DNA of 64,000 bases. Origin: an uncultured Shewanella sp. Its GTDB lineage: Bacteria; Pseudomonadota; Gammaproteobacteria; Enterobacterales; Shewanellaceae. This document shows, piece after piece, positions 27,798-37,311 of the stretch (its first letter is position 1; each line of letters begins with the position of its first letter). The notes under the pieces were generated by a model, which was given only the letters and a program-made list of their open reading frames with translations, did no database searches and had not been told where the DNA came from. A program made the position numbers and the translations under genes. The stretch lies in contig NZ_CANMUW010000001.1 in NCBI RefSeq assembly GCF_947501225.1, positions 620,001 through 684,000 of the forward strand, read 5' to 3'.

Positions 27798-29504
27798 TTA
27801 TGAGCCTTGCGGCAGCAGGGCCTTCATCATCTTCTGACCTATCTCGACGTGGTGTTGCATGGTTGAGAACTGCTTGGTCACGCCATAGGGGCCGAATGCA
27901 TAAACCGGAACCGGCGCCGCGGTATGGGTGCCGGTACCCCAGACGACATTCTGTTCGCGTGACAGTGCCCGGCCTATCAGGTCGCCATGGATCTCGTCGC
28001 CATAGACGTAGAAGGGTTTGAAGTCATTCACCAGCGGGAACTCAGCGGCATCTAAATATTTATGGCCTGCGACATAGTATTGGTTAGCCTCACGCAGGGC
28101 GATTGGACTTGCCTGCTCCGGCGTCACCTTAAAGGCGCTGTAGTTGTTGATGGCGTCGGCCCACTGTTGTCCGGTTGAGTTACCGAACTCCCAGCTCGGG
28201 CTGACCTTGTCCATCATGTCATAGAAGGTACCGCTCTGTGCGTATAACTTATCCAGGTGAGAGAGTGCACCAAAGTTGAAGTTGGGCTGATAATCTTTGC
28301 CCTGCATGCCGTCACCAGGCAGTGTTGTGGCTTCGGGGAGGTTATGACTGGAGTAACTGAAACCAAAGCTGCCGGTTTCATGATCGGCGGTAATGACAAC
28401 CAGGGTATCGTCACGATCTTTTACCCACTCATAAACGGCAGCCACGGCCTCGTCAAACTTTAACAGCTCATGTAGCATCCATCCCGCATCGTTCAGGTGT
28501 CCGGCCCAATCGATCTGGCCTCCCTCTATCATCAGGAAGAACCCATCCTCATCCTTAGCCAGCAGCTCCAGTGCCTTGAGAGTCATCTCCCGCAGTGAAG
28601 GTTGAGTGCAGTTATCGGCTTTTTTACATGCCGAGTAGGCGATACCGTCAGCCATACCCGAGTTGGCAAAGAGCCCTAACAGCTTGTTTCCTTGTGCACT
28701 GCCTAGCTGCTCACTGTCGAAGGCAAGGGTGTAGCCATGCTGCTCTTTCGCTTCCAGCAGTAGGTTACGGTCATCGCTGCGCTTGGATCTCTTGTAGACA
28801 CTTTCCGGGGCGCCAAGGTCGGCCATCACCTGACGGGCGGCATCATCGGTCTTGATATCGCTGGGCAGGAATACGCGGGCGCCACCGGAGAGCAGCAGAT
28901 CGACGCTGCCCGATTCGATCAACTGCTCGGCAATCTGTGCCTCATAGGAGCGATGAGGCTGGTGTGATGCGAAGGCGGCCGGTGTAGCATGGGTGATACG
29001 CGTATCTGATACCAGTCCCGTCGCCTTACCTGCCGCCTTTGCCTTCTCAAGAATGGTCTCGACAATATTTCCCTGAGCATCCAGTCCTATCATCTCCGAA
29101 CCTGCGGCTAAGCCGGTGGCTAACTGAGTGGCGGAGCAGGCCGAGTCGACCACCAGGCTACCACCCGCACCATATGGCGCATTAAGCGAAAGGCCGAGTT
29201 GACCGGCGTTGCCAAATTTCGATAAGGCGGTGGTATTATCCATGGTGTTGTAGGTCGAGTTCGGGGCGCGGCGTGCGTACTCCTCTAAAAGCCCGATCTG
29301 CTGTGCGCCCATGCCGTCACCGATCATTAAAATGACATTCTTGACGGTGGTGATCTCTTCAGGTGCCACCTCTTTGATGACCTCAACCTCTTTAACTACT
29401 TCTACCTCTTTAATTATCTCGACGGTCTCGGTGTCATCGTTGCAACCTGCCAGTAAGGCGGAGGATAGGGCTAAGGCGAGCAGACTCTTGTTTATCGGTT
29501 TCAT
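27798..29504 (-). CDS. Alkaline phosphatase, lipoprotein, Vibrio-type
   Basis: A 568-residue phosphomonoesterase with lipobox LLAGC followed by a repeated acidic/basic linker (EVEVVKEVEVIKEV). The PhoA-family active site is visible: metal ligand in LMIGDGMGAQ, nucleophile Ser in DSACSATQLATG, DWAGH, TADHETGSF and GTHTAAPVPV. Where E. coli has Asp153 and Lys328, this protein has His (in RITHATPAAF) and Trp (in IDWAGH), as in cold-active Vibrio phosphatases. It acts outside the inner membrane to release phosphate. ATG 29504 has AGGGA 8 bases upstream; TTG 29510 is less likely. Confidence 0.92.
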   Translation of the reverse strand: MKPINKSLLALALSSALLAGCNDDTETVEIIKEVEVVKEVEVIKEVAPEEITTVKNVILMIGDGMGAQQIGLLEEYARRAPNSTYNTMDNTTALSKFGNAGQLGLSLNAPYGAGGSLVVDSACSATQLATGLAAGSEMIGLDAQGNIVETILEKAKAAGKATGLVSDTRITHATPAAFASHQPHRSYEAQIAEQLIESGSVDLLLSGGARVFLPSDIKTDDAARQVMADLGAPESVYKRSKRSDDRNLLLEAKEQHGYTLAFDSEQLGSAQGNKLLGLFANSGMADGIAYSACKKADNCTQPSLREMTLKALELLAKDEDGFFLMIEGGQIDWAGHLNDAGWMLHELLKFDEAVAAVYEWVKDRDDTLVVITADHETGSFGFSYSSHNLPEATTLPGDGMQGKDYQPNFNFGALSHLDKLYAQSGTFYDMMDKVSPSWEFGNSTGQQWADAINNYSAFKVTPEQASPIALREANQYYVAGHKYLDAAEFPLVNDFKPFYVYGDEIHGDLIGRALSREQNVVWGTGTHTAAPVPVYAFGPYGVTKQFSTMQHHVEIGQKMMKALLPQGS

Positions 29505-29582
29505 GGTCAAATCCCTGTGAATTACAGTTTGTTATAAAAGTAATGAATATGATTAATTCGCAGGCTAGGGTAGAGAGTGCGG

Positions 29583-29611
29583 ATGACAGTAATAAGAAAG
29601 AACTATGTCAA
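29583..29611 (-). promoter_or_regulatory. Possible promoter of the alkaline phosphatase gene
   Basis: On the minus strand TTGACA (29611-29606) and TGTCAT (29588-29583) are 17 bases apart, about 80 bases before the start codon. CTGTCAT overlaps the -10 and equals one half of a Pho box, but I see no second half, so PhoB control is unproven. Confidence 0.4.
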
Positions 29612-29696
29612 TTTGATGTAAGCATGAAATGGCATCTGTTTAAGGGGGAGGCGGCCCGGGAGAAAGTGGCCGAAGTTCAATTTGCCTCAGTATGAA

Positions 29697-30953
29697 TCAC
29701 TGCAGCCATATTGTCAGCAGCCCGGTAGCGGCGGTCAAAACTAAAGGCAGCATGATCCAGCGTATCATTCCTGTGCCAGCGATAAACAGCGACAGGCAGC
29801 CTTTAAACAGGGTGTTAGATACACTCGCCAACACTATGCCAAGCACCGCCATATTCGCAGAGATATCTTCACCGGCCATTCTGGAGAGGGTCAGGTTAAT
29901 GGCATCGACATCGGCAACACCGGATGCAATGGCGATTAAGAATACTCCGGATTCACCCAACCACTCCACAATCGCGCGACCAACCAGCGCCACGACCACC
30001 AACAAAAGGCCGAATAACATGGCCGATGCCAGTTTCAAAGGGTTCTTGGGTTGTACATCATCGAGTACCTGCTGATTACCATTATGACGATATATGGCTG
30101 CCGCACAGCCGAAGGCGACGGTAAGCATCAATACCATAGGCATGAAAAGCTCATCCACTAAGGCGGGGTTAATCAAGGCCACAACCAGAATCATACGGGG
30201 AAACATCACACCGCATGCAACGAGCACGCCTACCGCACAAAGCTGTTTCAGACTGGGCTGTTCCCGGGAGAGGCGCGAGAGCTGCAGTGTCAGCGCCGTG
30301 GATGAGAGCAAGCCGCCGGCAAAGCCTGTCATCAGGATGCCTCGCTGAGCCCCCAGCATACGGATCATGAAATATCCGACGAAGGAGATGAGTGCGATCA
30401 GCACCACCATTAACCAGGTCTCATAGGGGTTTATCGCCTCCCAGGGACCATAGCCTTTGTCGGGCAATACGGGTAATAGCACCACAGAGATGATAAGCAG
30501 GTTGAGGCCGGCGTTGAGCTCGTCTTTCGACAGCTGCATCAGTAATTTGTGTAGCACATGCTTGGAGCGCAGAAGTAAGGTGGTGACGACACCACAAACC
30601 GCGGCGATAACGATCTGATCCAGCCCGGCCAGCGCACCGAGCAGAAAGGTGATTAGCATGGCCATATTGCTGGTCATGCCAATATCCGATGTCTCGCGGC
30701 TACTGATGTAGTAGGCTGCGGCGGTCAGCGCAGTCACACAGGCAAAAGCTATACCGAGAATTATGGCGCCGAGCTGGGCCGTCAGCAGTCCGGTTATTCC
30801 ACCGAGAAGGCCTATAAGGCCAAAGGTTCGCAGCCCTGCGACTCGTTTTCCTTCGGCGATATTGCGGTTACTCCAACCGCGCTCCACTCCCACCAGAAGT
30901 CCGATGGCCAGTGAAGAACCTAATAATAACAGTTGATAAATACTGTTCTCCAT
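29697..30953 (-). CDS. MgtC/SapB-DUF4010 family membrane protein
   Basis: A 418-residue protein with about twelve hydrophobic helices. The N-terminal part has the MgtC/SapB signature LAIGLLVGVERGWSNR and GLRTFGLIGLLGGI (residues 15-55). The C-terminal part fits DUF4010 (QRGILMTGFAGGLLSSTALT, then SGVADVDAINLTLSRMAG). The function of this fused family is unknown, though MgtC proteins affect membrane ATPase and Mg2+ homeostasis. AGGAG immediately precedes the ATG. It is upstream of the phosphatase on the same strand, 190 bases away. Confidence 0.88.
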   Translation of the reverse strand: MENSIYQLLLLGSSLAIGLLVGVERGWSNRNIAEGKRVAGLRTFGLIGLLGGITGLLTAQLGAIILGIAFACVTALTAAAYYISSRETSDIGMTSNMAMLITFLLGALAGLDQIVIAAVCGVVTTLLLRSKHVLHKLLMQLSKDELNAGLNLLIISVVLLPVLPDKGYGPWEAINPYETWLMVVLIALISFVGYFMIRMLGAQRGILMTGFAGGLLSSTALTLQLSRLSREQPSLKQLCAVGVLVACGVMFPRMILVVALINPALVDELFMPMVLMLTVAFGCAAAIYRHNGNQQVLDDVQPKNPLKLASAMLFGLLLVVVALVGRAIVEWLGESGVFLIAIASGVADVDAINLTLSRMAGEDISANMAVLGIVLASVSNTLFKGCLSLFIAGTGMIRWIMLPLVLTAATGLLTIWLQ

Positions 30954-31225
30954 CTCTCCTTTCCGCGTCTTTTTTGTTTGATATTGCGGTCTATGGTTAA
31001 TAGTAGAACAAAGGTGAGTACAGGGCCGGGCAGGATTGAAAAATATGAGAAATACCTGTTCAACCTCATCGATTAGCTGGACTTATACTGCCCTTGAGAT
31101 GAACAGTTGTCATATGTGCAGGCCAGCCAGGCCCCGGGTCGCTTATCATTGCCTATTGGGTTAACTTTTCTTACTATAGCTGCACTGAAAAATACTTTGT
31201 ATTTCCGCCGCTTTTTGAGACATTG

Positions 31226-32371
31226 ATGAAATTTATCCACACATCCGATTGGCACATTGGCCGCCAACTTCATAATCAGAGCTTAATCGACGACCAGCGT
31301 CATGTGTTGCTTCAAATAGTGGCACTTGCCGAAGAGCATGGGGTCGACGCCGTGATTATTGCCGGCGATATCTACGACAGATCCATCCCGCCGGCCAATG
31401 CCGTAGCCCTGCTTGATGATGTGGTCAATCGTCTGGTCAATGAGATGAAGATCCCCGTGATCATGATTGCCGGAAATCATGACGGCCATGAGCGTCTCGG
31501 CTTCGCCTCCCGGCAGATGACTGACAGCGGCCTGCATATTATCGGCCCGCTACAAAAAAACATCTCGCCGATAACCCTGAAAGGCAGGTCAGGCGATGCG
31601 GTATTTTATGGCTTGCCCTACGCCGATCCCGCAACTGTGCGTCAGGTGTTTGACTGTGAGGCCAGCTCTCATGAACAGGCGATGGAGGTGTTGCTGCAAG
31701 GTGTTCATCAACATGACAGTCAAGGACTGCCCAAAGTCGTGATTAGCCACTGCTTTCTCGATGGCGGCAGCGAATCGGACTCGGAGCGGCCATTGAGCAT
31801 CGGCGGGGCAGATAAAATATCGCCACAGCTGTTTACCGGTTTTGGTTATACCGCCCTAGGTCATCTGCATGGGCCACAGTTTAAAGGGGAGGAGCAGGTC
31901 AGGTATTCAGGTTCAATCCTGAAGTACTCCTTCAGTGAGCAGAATCAGAAGAAGTCGGTTACCCTGGTCGAGTTCGATAAGCAGGGGCAAGCGCAGACAG
32001 AGTTGTTGCCTCTGAGTGCCAAGCGCGATGTACGCATCGTCGAAGGCTTACTGGCTGATCTGCTGGAGGTGGGCAGGACAGATGTTAATCGTGATGACTA
32101 TCTGATGGTCAGGCTGTCAGACAAGCATGCAATCTTAGATGCCATGGGTAAGTTGCGCGAAGTTTATCCCAATGTGTTGCACCTGGAGCGAACCGGCCTG
32201 ATGAGTGATAACGGCCAGCTGGAGATCCGCCGGGATCATATCAAGAAGGGGGAGCTGGATATGTTCAGCGAGTTCTTCTCTCAGGTATCGGGTGAGCCTA
32301 TGAGTGACGCGCAGCAGCAGGCCATGGTGCAGGCTATCGATGAGTTGCACAAAGGGGAGCAAACATCATGA
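31226..32371 (+). CDS. sbcD: SbcD exonuclease subunit
   Basis: Mre11-type Mn-dependent nuclease, 381 residues, that cleaves DNA hairpins and protein-blocked ends with SbcC. Phosphoesterase motifs are clear: HTSDWHIGR (His5, Asp8, His10), IIAGDIYDR, IAGNHDGHERL, VISHCFLDGG and TALGHLHGPQ. ATG 31226 begins MKFIHTSDWH like other SbcD proteins; the frame also allows TTG 31223. Its stop overlaps the sbcC start by four bases (ATGA), so the pair is translationally coupled. Confidence 0.96.
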   Translation: MKFIHTSDWHIGRQLHNQSLIDDQRHVLLQIVALAEEHGVDAVIIAGDIYDRSIPPANAVALLDDVVNRLVNEMKIPVIMIAGNHDGHERLGFASRQMTDSGLHIIGPLQKNISPITLKGRSGDAVFYGLPYADPATVRQVFDCEASSHEQAMEVLLQGVHQHDSQGLPKVVISHCFLDGGSESDSERPLSIGGADKISPQLFTGFGYTALGHLHGPQFKGEEQVRYSGSILKYSFSEQNQKKSVTLVEFDKQGQAQTELLPLSAKRDVRIVEGLLADLLEVGRTDVNRDDYLMVRLSDKHAILDAMGKLREVYPNVLHLERTGLMSDNGQLEIRRDHIKKGELDMFSEFFSQVSGEPMSDAQQQAMVQAIDELHKGEQTS

Positions 32372-35300
32372 GACCACTTTCACTCTCGATGTCGGCGTTT
32401 GGTCCCTTCGCTTCGACGCAAGTCACCGATTTCGCCGCACTGGGAACTAACCCGCTGTTTTTAATCAATGGTCCCACAGGTGCCGGTAAAACCACCATTC
32501 TCGATGCCATCTGCTTTGCCTTGTATGGTAAGACAACCGGTGATGAGCGCGAAGGCAGCCAGATGCGTTGCGACTTAGCCATCGATTCACTGATGACCGA
32601 GGTCAGCTTTAGCTTCGCGCTGGGTGAGAAGCGGTACAGAATCAGACGCGTACCCGAGCAGCAGCGAGCCAAGAAAAGCGGCGAGGGATACACGATGCAA
32701 AAGCCTGAGGCTCAACTCTACTGTATAGACGCCGATGGCAGTGAGCAGCTACTCGTTGCCAGTAAGGTCTCAGAGGCGACGGCCGAGATAGAGCAGTTGA
32801 CCGGACTCGATGCCGACCAGTTTCGTCAGGTGATGGTGTTGCCTCAGGGGAAGTTTCGTGAACTCTTGATGGCAGACTCTAAGGACAGGGAGAAGATCTT
32901 CAGTCAACTTTTTCAGACGCAGATCTACCGCAAAATTGAAGATAAGTTAAAGCTTCAGGCGTCAAAGATACGCAATGAGGTGAGAGATCACCGTAATAAA
33001 CGTGACGGCATGTTGCTCAGTGTTGAGCTGGAGTCGGATGAGGCGCTATATAAAGAGCTCGCGGAACTTGAGCCTAAGCTTGTGCATGCACAGGAGGCAA
33101 AGGAGCGGACTAAGCTTGGGCTCCTTGAGGCTAATAAGCTGTTTGAGTCGGCCAAGTTACTGGTTAATGACTTCGACGCGCTGGATAAGCTCAAGCAAAC
33201 AGCAAGCGACTTAGCCGGGCAGAAAGAGAGCGTGGCGCAGCGTCAGCTTCAATTTGACAAGGGGCAGAAGGCGCAGCAATTGAAGCCGGTTTTAGATGTG
33301 TCATTGGCGCGTGAAACCGAAGTCAGTCAGGCACAGGATAGCCTGCTTCAGCAGCAAGCTGCTAAGCAAAGCAGTGAGCAGGCGCTGGCACTAAGTCAGG
33401 CTAAGTTTGATACCCTGGCGGAGCAAGAGCTGCAACTGCAACGAGCCCAGAGTGAAGAGCAGAAGTTAGTTCAGTTGGTTCCTCAGCTGCAAGGGCTGGA
33501 TGGTCTGCAAAAAGCACTGGCTCAGGCAACGAATGAGCGGGATAAAGCGAAAGAGAAAGGTATTAAGGAGAAGGGGAGCTTAGAGGCTCTGTCGGCTGAA
33601 AAACTCGCCGCAGAAAAACTTATCCCTCAGTTAGAAAAAGTTGCCGGTGAGCTCCTTAATGCTCAGCAAGCTGTCACGGCTCAACATGACCTGATTGAGC
33701 GATATCGGCAGTGGCAACAGGCTAACATTGAAGTCAGCACTACCGAGCAGGCCTTAAGGCTCGCTAAAGAGAAGGGGCAGCTGCTTCGTACGCGTTTTAT
33801 TGAAGCGCAGACCGGCAACAGACAGCTGCAACTCGTTTGGCATCGTGGTCAGGCGGCAAGCTTAGCCTTGCAACTCAATCCGGGGCAGCCGTGCCCGGTA
33901 TGTGGCAGCGTTGAGCATCCCAGCCCTGCTCATAGCGAAGAGCAACTGCCTACGGAAGAGGAGTTGCAACAAGCTCAGCGCAGTGAGGAGGCGGCAAATG
34001 AGGCGCTTAACCAAGCCCGTGCCGAATACTCAGGCTTAAACACTAAGCATCAGGAGCAGTTAAAGCGCTTAGCCGAACTGCTGCAAAAAATTGGTGACAG
34101 CAGCAGGGAGTCTATTGAAAACCTGCAGTCACAATTGCTGCAGCGACAGCAGCAGTTAGAACAGGCTAATAACGCCGCAGAGCAGTTAACTCAGCTTCGC
34201 AACCAGATACAAGACTGGCAAAGTGCGGAGAGAGAACTTCACGTTCAACTCGAGGCCGAACGTGAGCGTTTTCAAGAGCAGCAGAACCGGGTTTCGAGCC
34301 TCAAAGGGCAAATGGAACAAGCCTGTGCGGCCATCCCTGAGCAATATCGCAGCTTAGATATACTGCAAGGCGCGATCAGTCAGGCTAAGGGCCGGGTAAC
34401 TGAGCTACAGCAGGCTATAAACACCGTCCGTGAGAGCCATACAAAGGCGCTGGAGCAAGATTCTGCGCAATCGGCGGCAGTTGCCGCGGCTCAAGCGAGT
34501 GTGACTCAGACTAGGGAGCAAAGTGACAGGGCGCTGTCTGAGTTAAATGAGCAGTTGGCCAGTTCAGGCTTTAGTGATAAACAGGCATTAACTCAGGCAC
34601 TGGTATCTTCTGAAGCGCTTAAAGATATAGCCAACGAGATAGCCAAATATCAGCAAGATTGTATCGCTAACCAAACGACATTAACTCAACTGAATCAAAA
34701 GCTATCTGAGCAGGAAAAACCTGAGCTTGCGGAGTTTGAGTCTCGATTGGCAAGCATTCAAACTGAGCAGCAAGTGGTTGAAAATGAGTGGCAAACCATA
34801 CAGAGCCGGGTGACTCAGCTGACTCAGGCGCAAAAACAGCTAAAGGATGCGGATGCACAAGCTGAGAAACTTGAGGGTGAATATGCGGTGATCGGTACCT
34901 TAGCCGATGTGGCCAACGGCAATACCGGCAATAAGATAAGCCTGCAGCGGTTCGTTCTCAGTGTGCTACTCGATGATGTTCTGCTGGAGGCGAGTCATCG
35001 TCTGCAGGTGATGAGCAAGGGACGTTACCGTTTGCTGCGTAAGGAGGAGAGGGCTAAGGGCAATAAGGCATCGGGACTGGAACTCGAGGTCGAAGATGCT
35101 TATACCTCAAAGGTGCGACCGGTAGCGACCTTAAGTGGTGGCGAAAGCTTTATGGCTGCCCTGTCTATGGCGCTGGGGTTATCGGATGTGGTGCAGGCCT
35201 ATGCCGGTGGCATAAAGCTCGACACCCTGTTTATCGATGAGGGGTTTGGCAGCCTGGATCAGGACTCTCTGGACTTAGCCATTCGTACCCTGATGGATCT

Positions 35301-35424
35301 GCAATCTGCCGGGCGCATGATTGGTGTCATCTCTCATGTTTCCGAGATGAAGGAGCAGATAGGTACCCGTGTAGATATCATCAAATCTTCTATGGGTAGC
35401 GAAACCCGATTGGTGTTGCCATAA
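32368..35424 (+). CDS. sbcC: SbcC ATPase subunit
   Basis: Rad50-type SMC-like ATPase, 1018 residues (E. coli 1048). Walker A is NGPTGAGKTTILDAICFALYG-like at about residues 34-53, the Q-loop region VMVLPQGKFRELL follows, and two very long glutamine-rich coiled-coil arms surround the zinc hook CPVCGSVEHP (Cys509, Cys512). The C-terminal lobe has the ABC signature LSGGESFMAALSMALGLSD and Walker B DTLFIDEGFGSLD. It works with SbcD on hairpins and stalled forks, and so limits long palindromes; a 36-bp perfect palindrome lies 70 bases past its stop codon. Confidence 0.96.
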   Translation: MRPLSLSMSAFGPFASTQVTDFAALGTNPLFLINGPTGAGKTTILDAICFALYGKTTGDEREGSQMRCDLAIDSLMTEVSFSFALGEKRYRIRRVPEQQRAKKSGEGYTMQKPEAQLYCIDADGSEQLLVASKVSEATAEIEQLTGLDADQFRQVMVLPQGKFRELLMADSKDREKIFSQLFQTQIYRKIEDKLKLQASKIRNEVRDHRNKRDGMLLSVELESDEALYKELAELEPKLVHAQEAKERTKLGLLEANKLFESAKLLVNDFDALDKLKQTASDLAGQKESVAQRQLQFDKGQKAQQLKPVLDVSLARETEVSQAQDSLLQQQAAKQSSEQALALSQAKFDTLAEQELQLQRAQSEEQKLVQLVPQLQGLDGLQKALAQATNERDKAKEKGIKEKGSLEALSAEKLAAEKLIPQLEKVAGELLNAQQAVTAQHDLIERYRQWQQANIEVSTTEQALRLAKEKGQLLRTRFIEAQTGNRQLQLVWHRGQAASLALQLNPGQPCPVCGSVEHPSPAHSEEQLPTEEELQQAQRSEEAANEALNQARAEYSGLNTKHQEQLKRLAELLQKIGDSSRESIENLQSQLLQRQQQLEQANNAAEQLTQLRNQIQDWQSAERELHVQLEAERERFQEQQNRVSSLKGQMEQACAAIPEQYRSLDILQGAISQAKGRVTELQQAINTVRESHTKALEQDSAQSAAVAAAQASVTQTREQSDRALSELNEQLASSGFSDKQALTQALVSSEALKDIANEIAKYQQDCIANQTTLTQLNQKLSEQEKPELAEFESRLASIQTEQQVVENEWQTIQSRVTQLTQAQKQLKDADAQAEKLEGEYAVIGTLADVANGNTGNKISLQRFVLSVLLDDVLLEASHRLQVMSKGRYRLLRKEERAKGNKASGLELEVEDAYTSKVRPVATLSGGESFMAALSMALGLSDVVQAYAGGIKLDTLFIDEGFGSLDQDSLDLAIRTLMDLQSAGRMIGVISHVSEMKEQIGTRVDIIKSSMGSETRLVLP

Positions 35425-35492
35425 ACGTCATCCGGTAGAAAGCAGAAAGTAAAGCCAGAAGCCATCAGCATTTGCAACCTTAGTTATCACTC

Positions 35493-35528
35493 TTGTGACA
35501 TTAAGAATAATTATTCTTAATGTCACAA
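35493..35528. repeat. 36-bp perfect AT-rich palindrome
   Basis: TTGTGACATTAAGAATAA is followed directly by its exact reverse complement. It lies between sbcC and mepM, just upstream of a good promoter. Too AT-rich and lacking a T-run for a terminator, it may be an operator for a dimeric regulator. Its centre GAATAATTATTC recalls Fur-family sites but has even symmetry. Confidence 0.85.
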
Positions 35529-35547
35529 ATCTACTGACTTCTTATGT

Positions 35548-35575
35548 TTGTACATTCACTTTTTTTTGGTATAAA
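35548..35575 (+). promoter_or_regulatory. Probable promoter of mepM
   Basis: TTGTAC (35548-35553) and TATAAA (35570-35575) with 16-base spacing, about 165 bases before the gene and 20 bases after the 36-bp palindrome. Confidence 0.5.
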
Positions 35576-35739
35576 TGTGCCTGTTTGTTTACCACGACAG
35601 GTAAAAACGCCAATTTAAAAGTACTGTATCAATGCGATAACAGCCTCTTAGCCAGAGTCTCTACAAGAAGACTCAATGATGACGCTTTGATAGCAGTTTT
35701 GTTTCAGTTGCAAAAACTGAAAAGAATAATAATGTGAAG

Positions 35740-37056
35740 ATGGGGCCAAGCTTGCAAACAGGTAAATTATCTTTTTTTAAAATGTCTCAAATCAGTTTCC
35801 AGACACTTTTCTCTCTTCAGGAAGCTTCGCTATATAAGAAAGTATTGTTAGGTGCGGGTCTGCTTATCGGAGCCGCGCTCCTGATGCCCAATAACCAAGA
35901 ATCCTTACCCCAGCGGATCCCTATCGATTTAGATATCGACACCCTTGTTAGTCAGATAGCTTCAACGGCCACGACAGAGCAGGAGCAGGTTGCAGTGCCC
36001 GATTTCGATAAGCGCATTGTCAGCGGTGACACTCTGAGTGACCTGTTCGTCCAGGCGGGTATCGATCAACAAACCATGTACAGGGTCTTAGAGGCCGACT
36101 TGAACGTGCTGGCACTCGATACATTGAAACCAGGTAATGAGATAAAGTTCTATCAGAATGATAAGGGAGAGCTAGAGAAGCTCGAGCTGTACTTCTCAGC
36201 GGCCAGACAGGTGGTGTTTAGTCGTTTCGATGATGGCTCCTACCATGTCGAAGAGATCAATATCGAGGGTATTTGGCAGAACCGTCCCGTGCTCGGAGAG
36301 ATCCAGGGTTCATTCTACCTCTCGGCTAAAAGAGCGGGTTTAAACTCGGGTGAGATCCAGCGTATAGAGTCCTTGCTGAAGGAGAAATTGAATTTTGCCC
36401 GGGATCTGCGGGCCGGCGACCGTTTTTCTGTGCTGATGAGCGATCAATATATCGATGGTTCGGTGACCGGCGCAAGCGATATTTTAGGAGTGAGCATTCA
36501 GCGGGGCCGTAGTGAGATCAATGCCTATCAAAACAGCGACGGTAATTTCTATGATGACAAAGGGAGAAGTCTAGCCCGTGCGTTTCAGCGCATTCCTCTG
36601 GAGAGAAACTATCGTATCAGCTCAAATTTCAACCCTCATCGACACCATCCGGTGACGGGCCGCATCTCTCCCCACAATGGTACCGACTTTGCGACACCTA
36701 TCGGCACTAAGGTTATCGCGCCGGGTGATGGCATCGTCTCTTTGGTGACCGACCATAGATTTGCCGGCAAGTATGTGGTGATTGAGCACGGTAATAAATA
36801 CCGTACCCGTTACCTGCACCTCTCTAAGGCATTGGTGCATAAGGGGCAGAGGGTTTCTCGTGGTCAGGTTATCGCACTGTCGGGCAATACCGGGCGTATT
36901 ACCGGTCCACATCTTCATTATGAATTTCATGTCAATGGCAGACCGGTAAACCCGATGAAGGCGAATATCCCCATGGCGAGTAAGTTGTCACGTAAGGAGA
37001 TGAACGCTTTCGAGCAGTTGGTCCAGGTCCGCCAGATGATGATGGGCCGGAGTTAA
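35740..37056 (+). CDS. mepM: M23-family murein DD-endopeptidase (MepM-like)
   Basis: A 438-residue peptidoglycan hydrolase that cuts cross-links to allow wall growth. An N-terminal membrane anchor (VLLGAGLLIGAALLMP), a LysM-like/OapA segment (KRIVSGDTLSDLFVQAGI, about 88-105), and a C-terminal LytM domain with metal ligands HNGTDFATP, and HLHYEFHVNGRPVNP. ISSNFNPHRHHPVTGR is shared with E. coli MepM. The start is uncertain: ATG 35740, GTG 35734 and ATG 35782 are in frame and none has a strong ribosome site. It ends at a strong terminator. Confidence 0.93.
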   Translation: MGPSLQTGKLSFFKMSQISFQTLFSLQEASLYKKVLLGAGLLIGAALLMPNNQESLPQRIPIDLDIDTLVSQIASTATTEQEQVAVPDFDKRIVSGDTLSDLFVQAGIDQQTMYRVLEADLNVLALDTLKPGNEIKFYQNDKGELEKLELYFSAARQVVFSRFDDGSYHVEEINIEGIWQNRPVLGEIQGSFYLSAKRAGLNSGEIQRIESLLKEKLNFARDLRAGDRFSVLMSDQYIDGSVTGASDILGVSIQRGRSEINAYQNSDGNFYDDKGRSLARAFQRIPLERNYRISSNFNPHRHHPVTGRISPHNGTDFATPIGTKVIAPGDGIVSLVTDHRFAGKYVVIEHGNKYRTRYLHLSKALVHKGQRVSRGQVIALSGNTGRITGPHLHYEFHVNGRPVNPMKANIPMASKLSRKEMNAFEQLVQVRQMMMGRS

Positions 37057-37082
37057 TTCAGGCCGCTAATATTGACTTTATG

Positions 37083-37110
37083 AACGCCAGCTTGATCGCT
37101 GGCGTTTTTT
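37083..37110 (+). terminator. Terminator after mepM
   Basis: AACGCCAGC, loop TTGATC, GCTGGCGTT with a T6 run. Confidence 0.94.
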
Positions 37111-37311
37111 CTTCTCTGTTTTTTCGCTTCTATGCTTGCCGCTTTTTTGTTCAGCAGCTTCACTCATCTAGTATAATTAATACCTGTAGAATTAAATCAG
37201 AGCAGAACAGAACTCTACTGTTCTTGCACGCTGTTTACGCCGGCTCCATGTGCCGAACGTTGTCTGGTTGTTGTACCGATTGATATTGATTATCTAACGA
37301 GGAGGGGACTA

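Noticed and set aside
35495..35737. 80-codon frame between sbcC and mepM
   Set aside because: It starts inside the 36-bp palindrome and covers the mepM promoter; no ribosome site.
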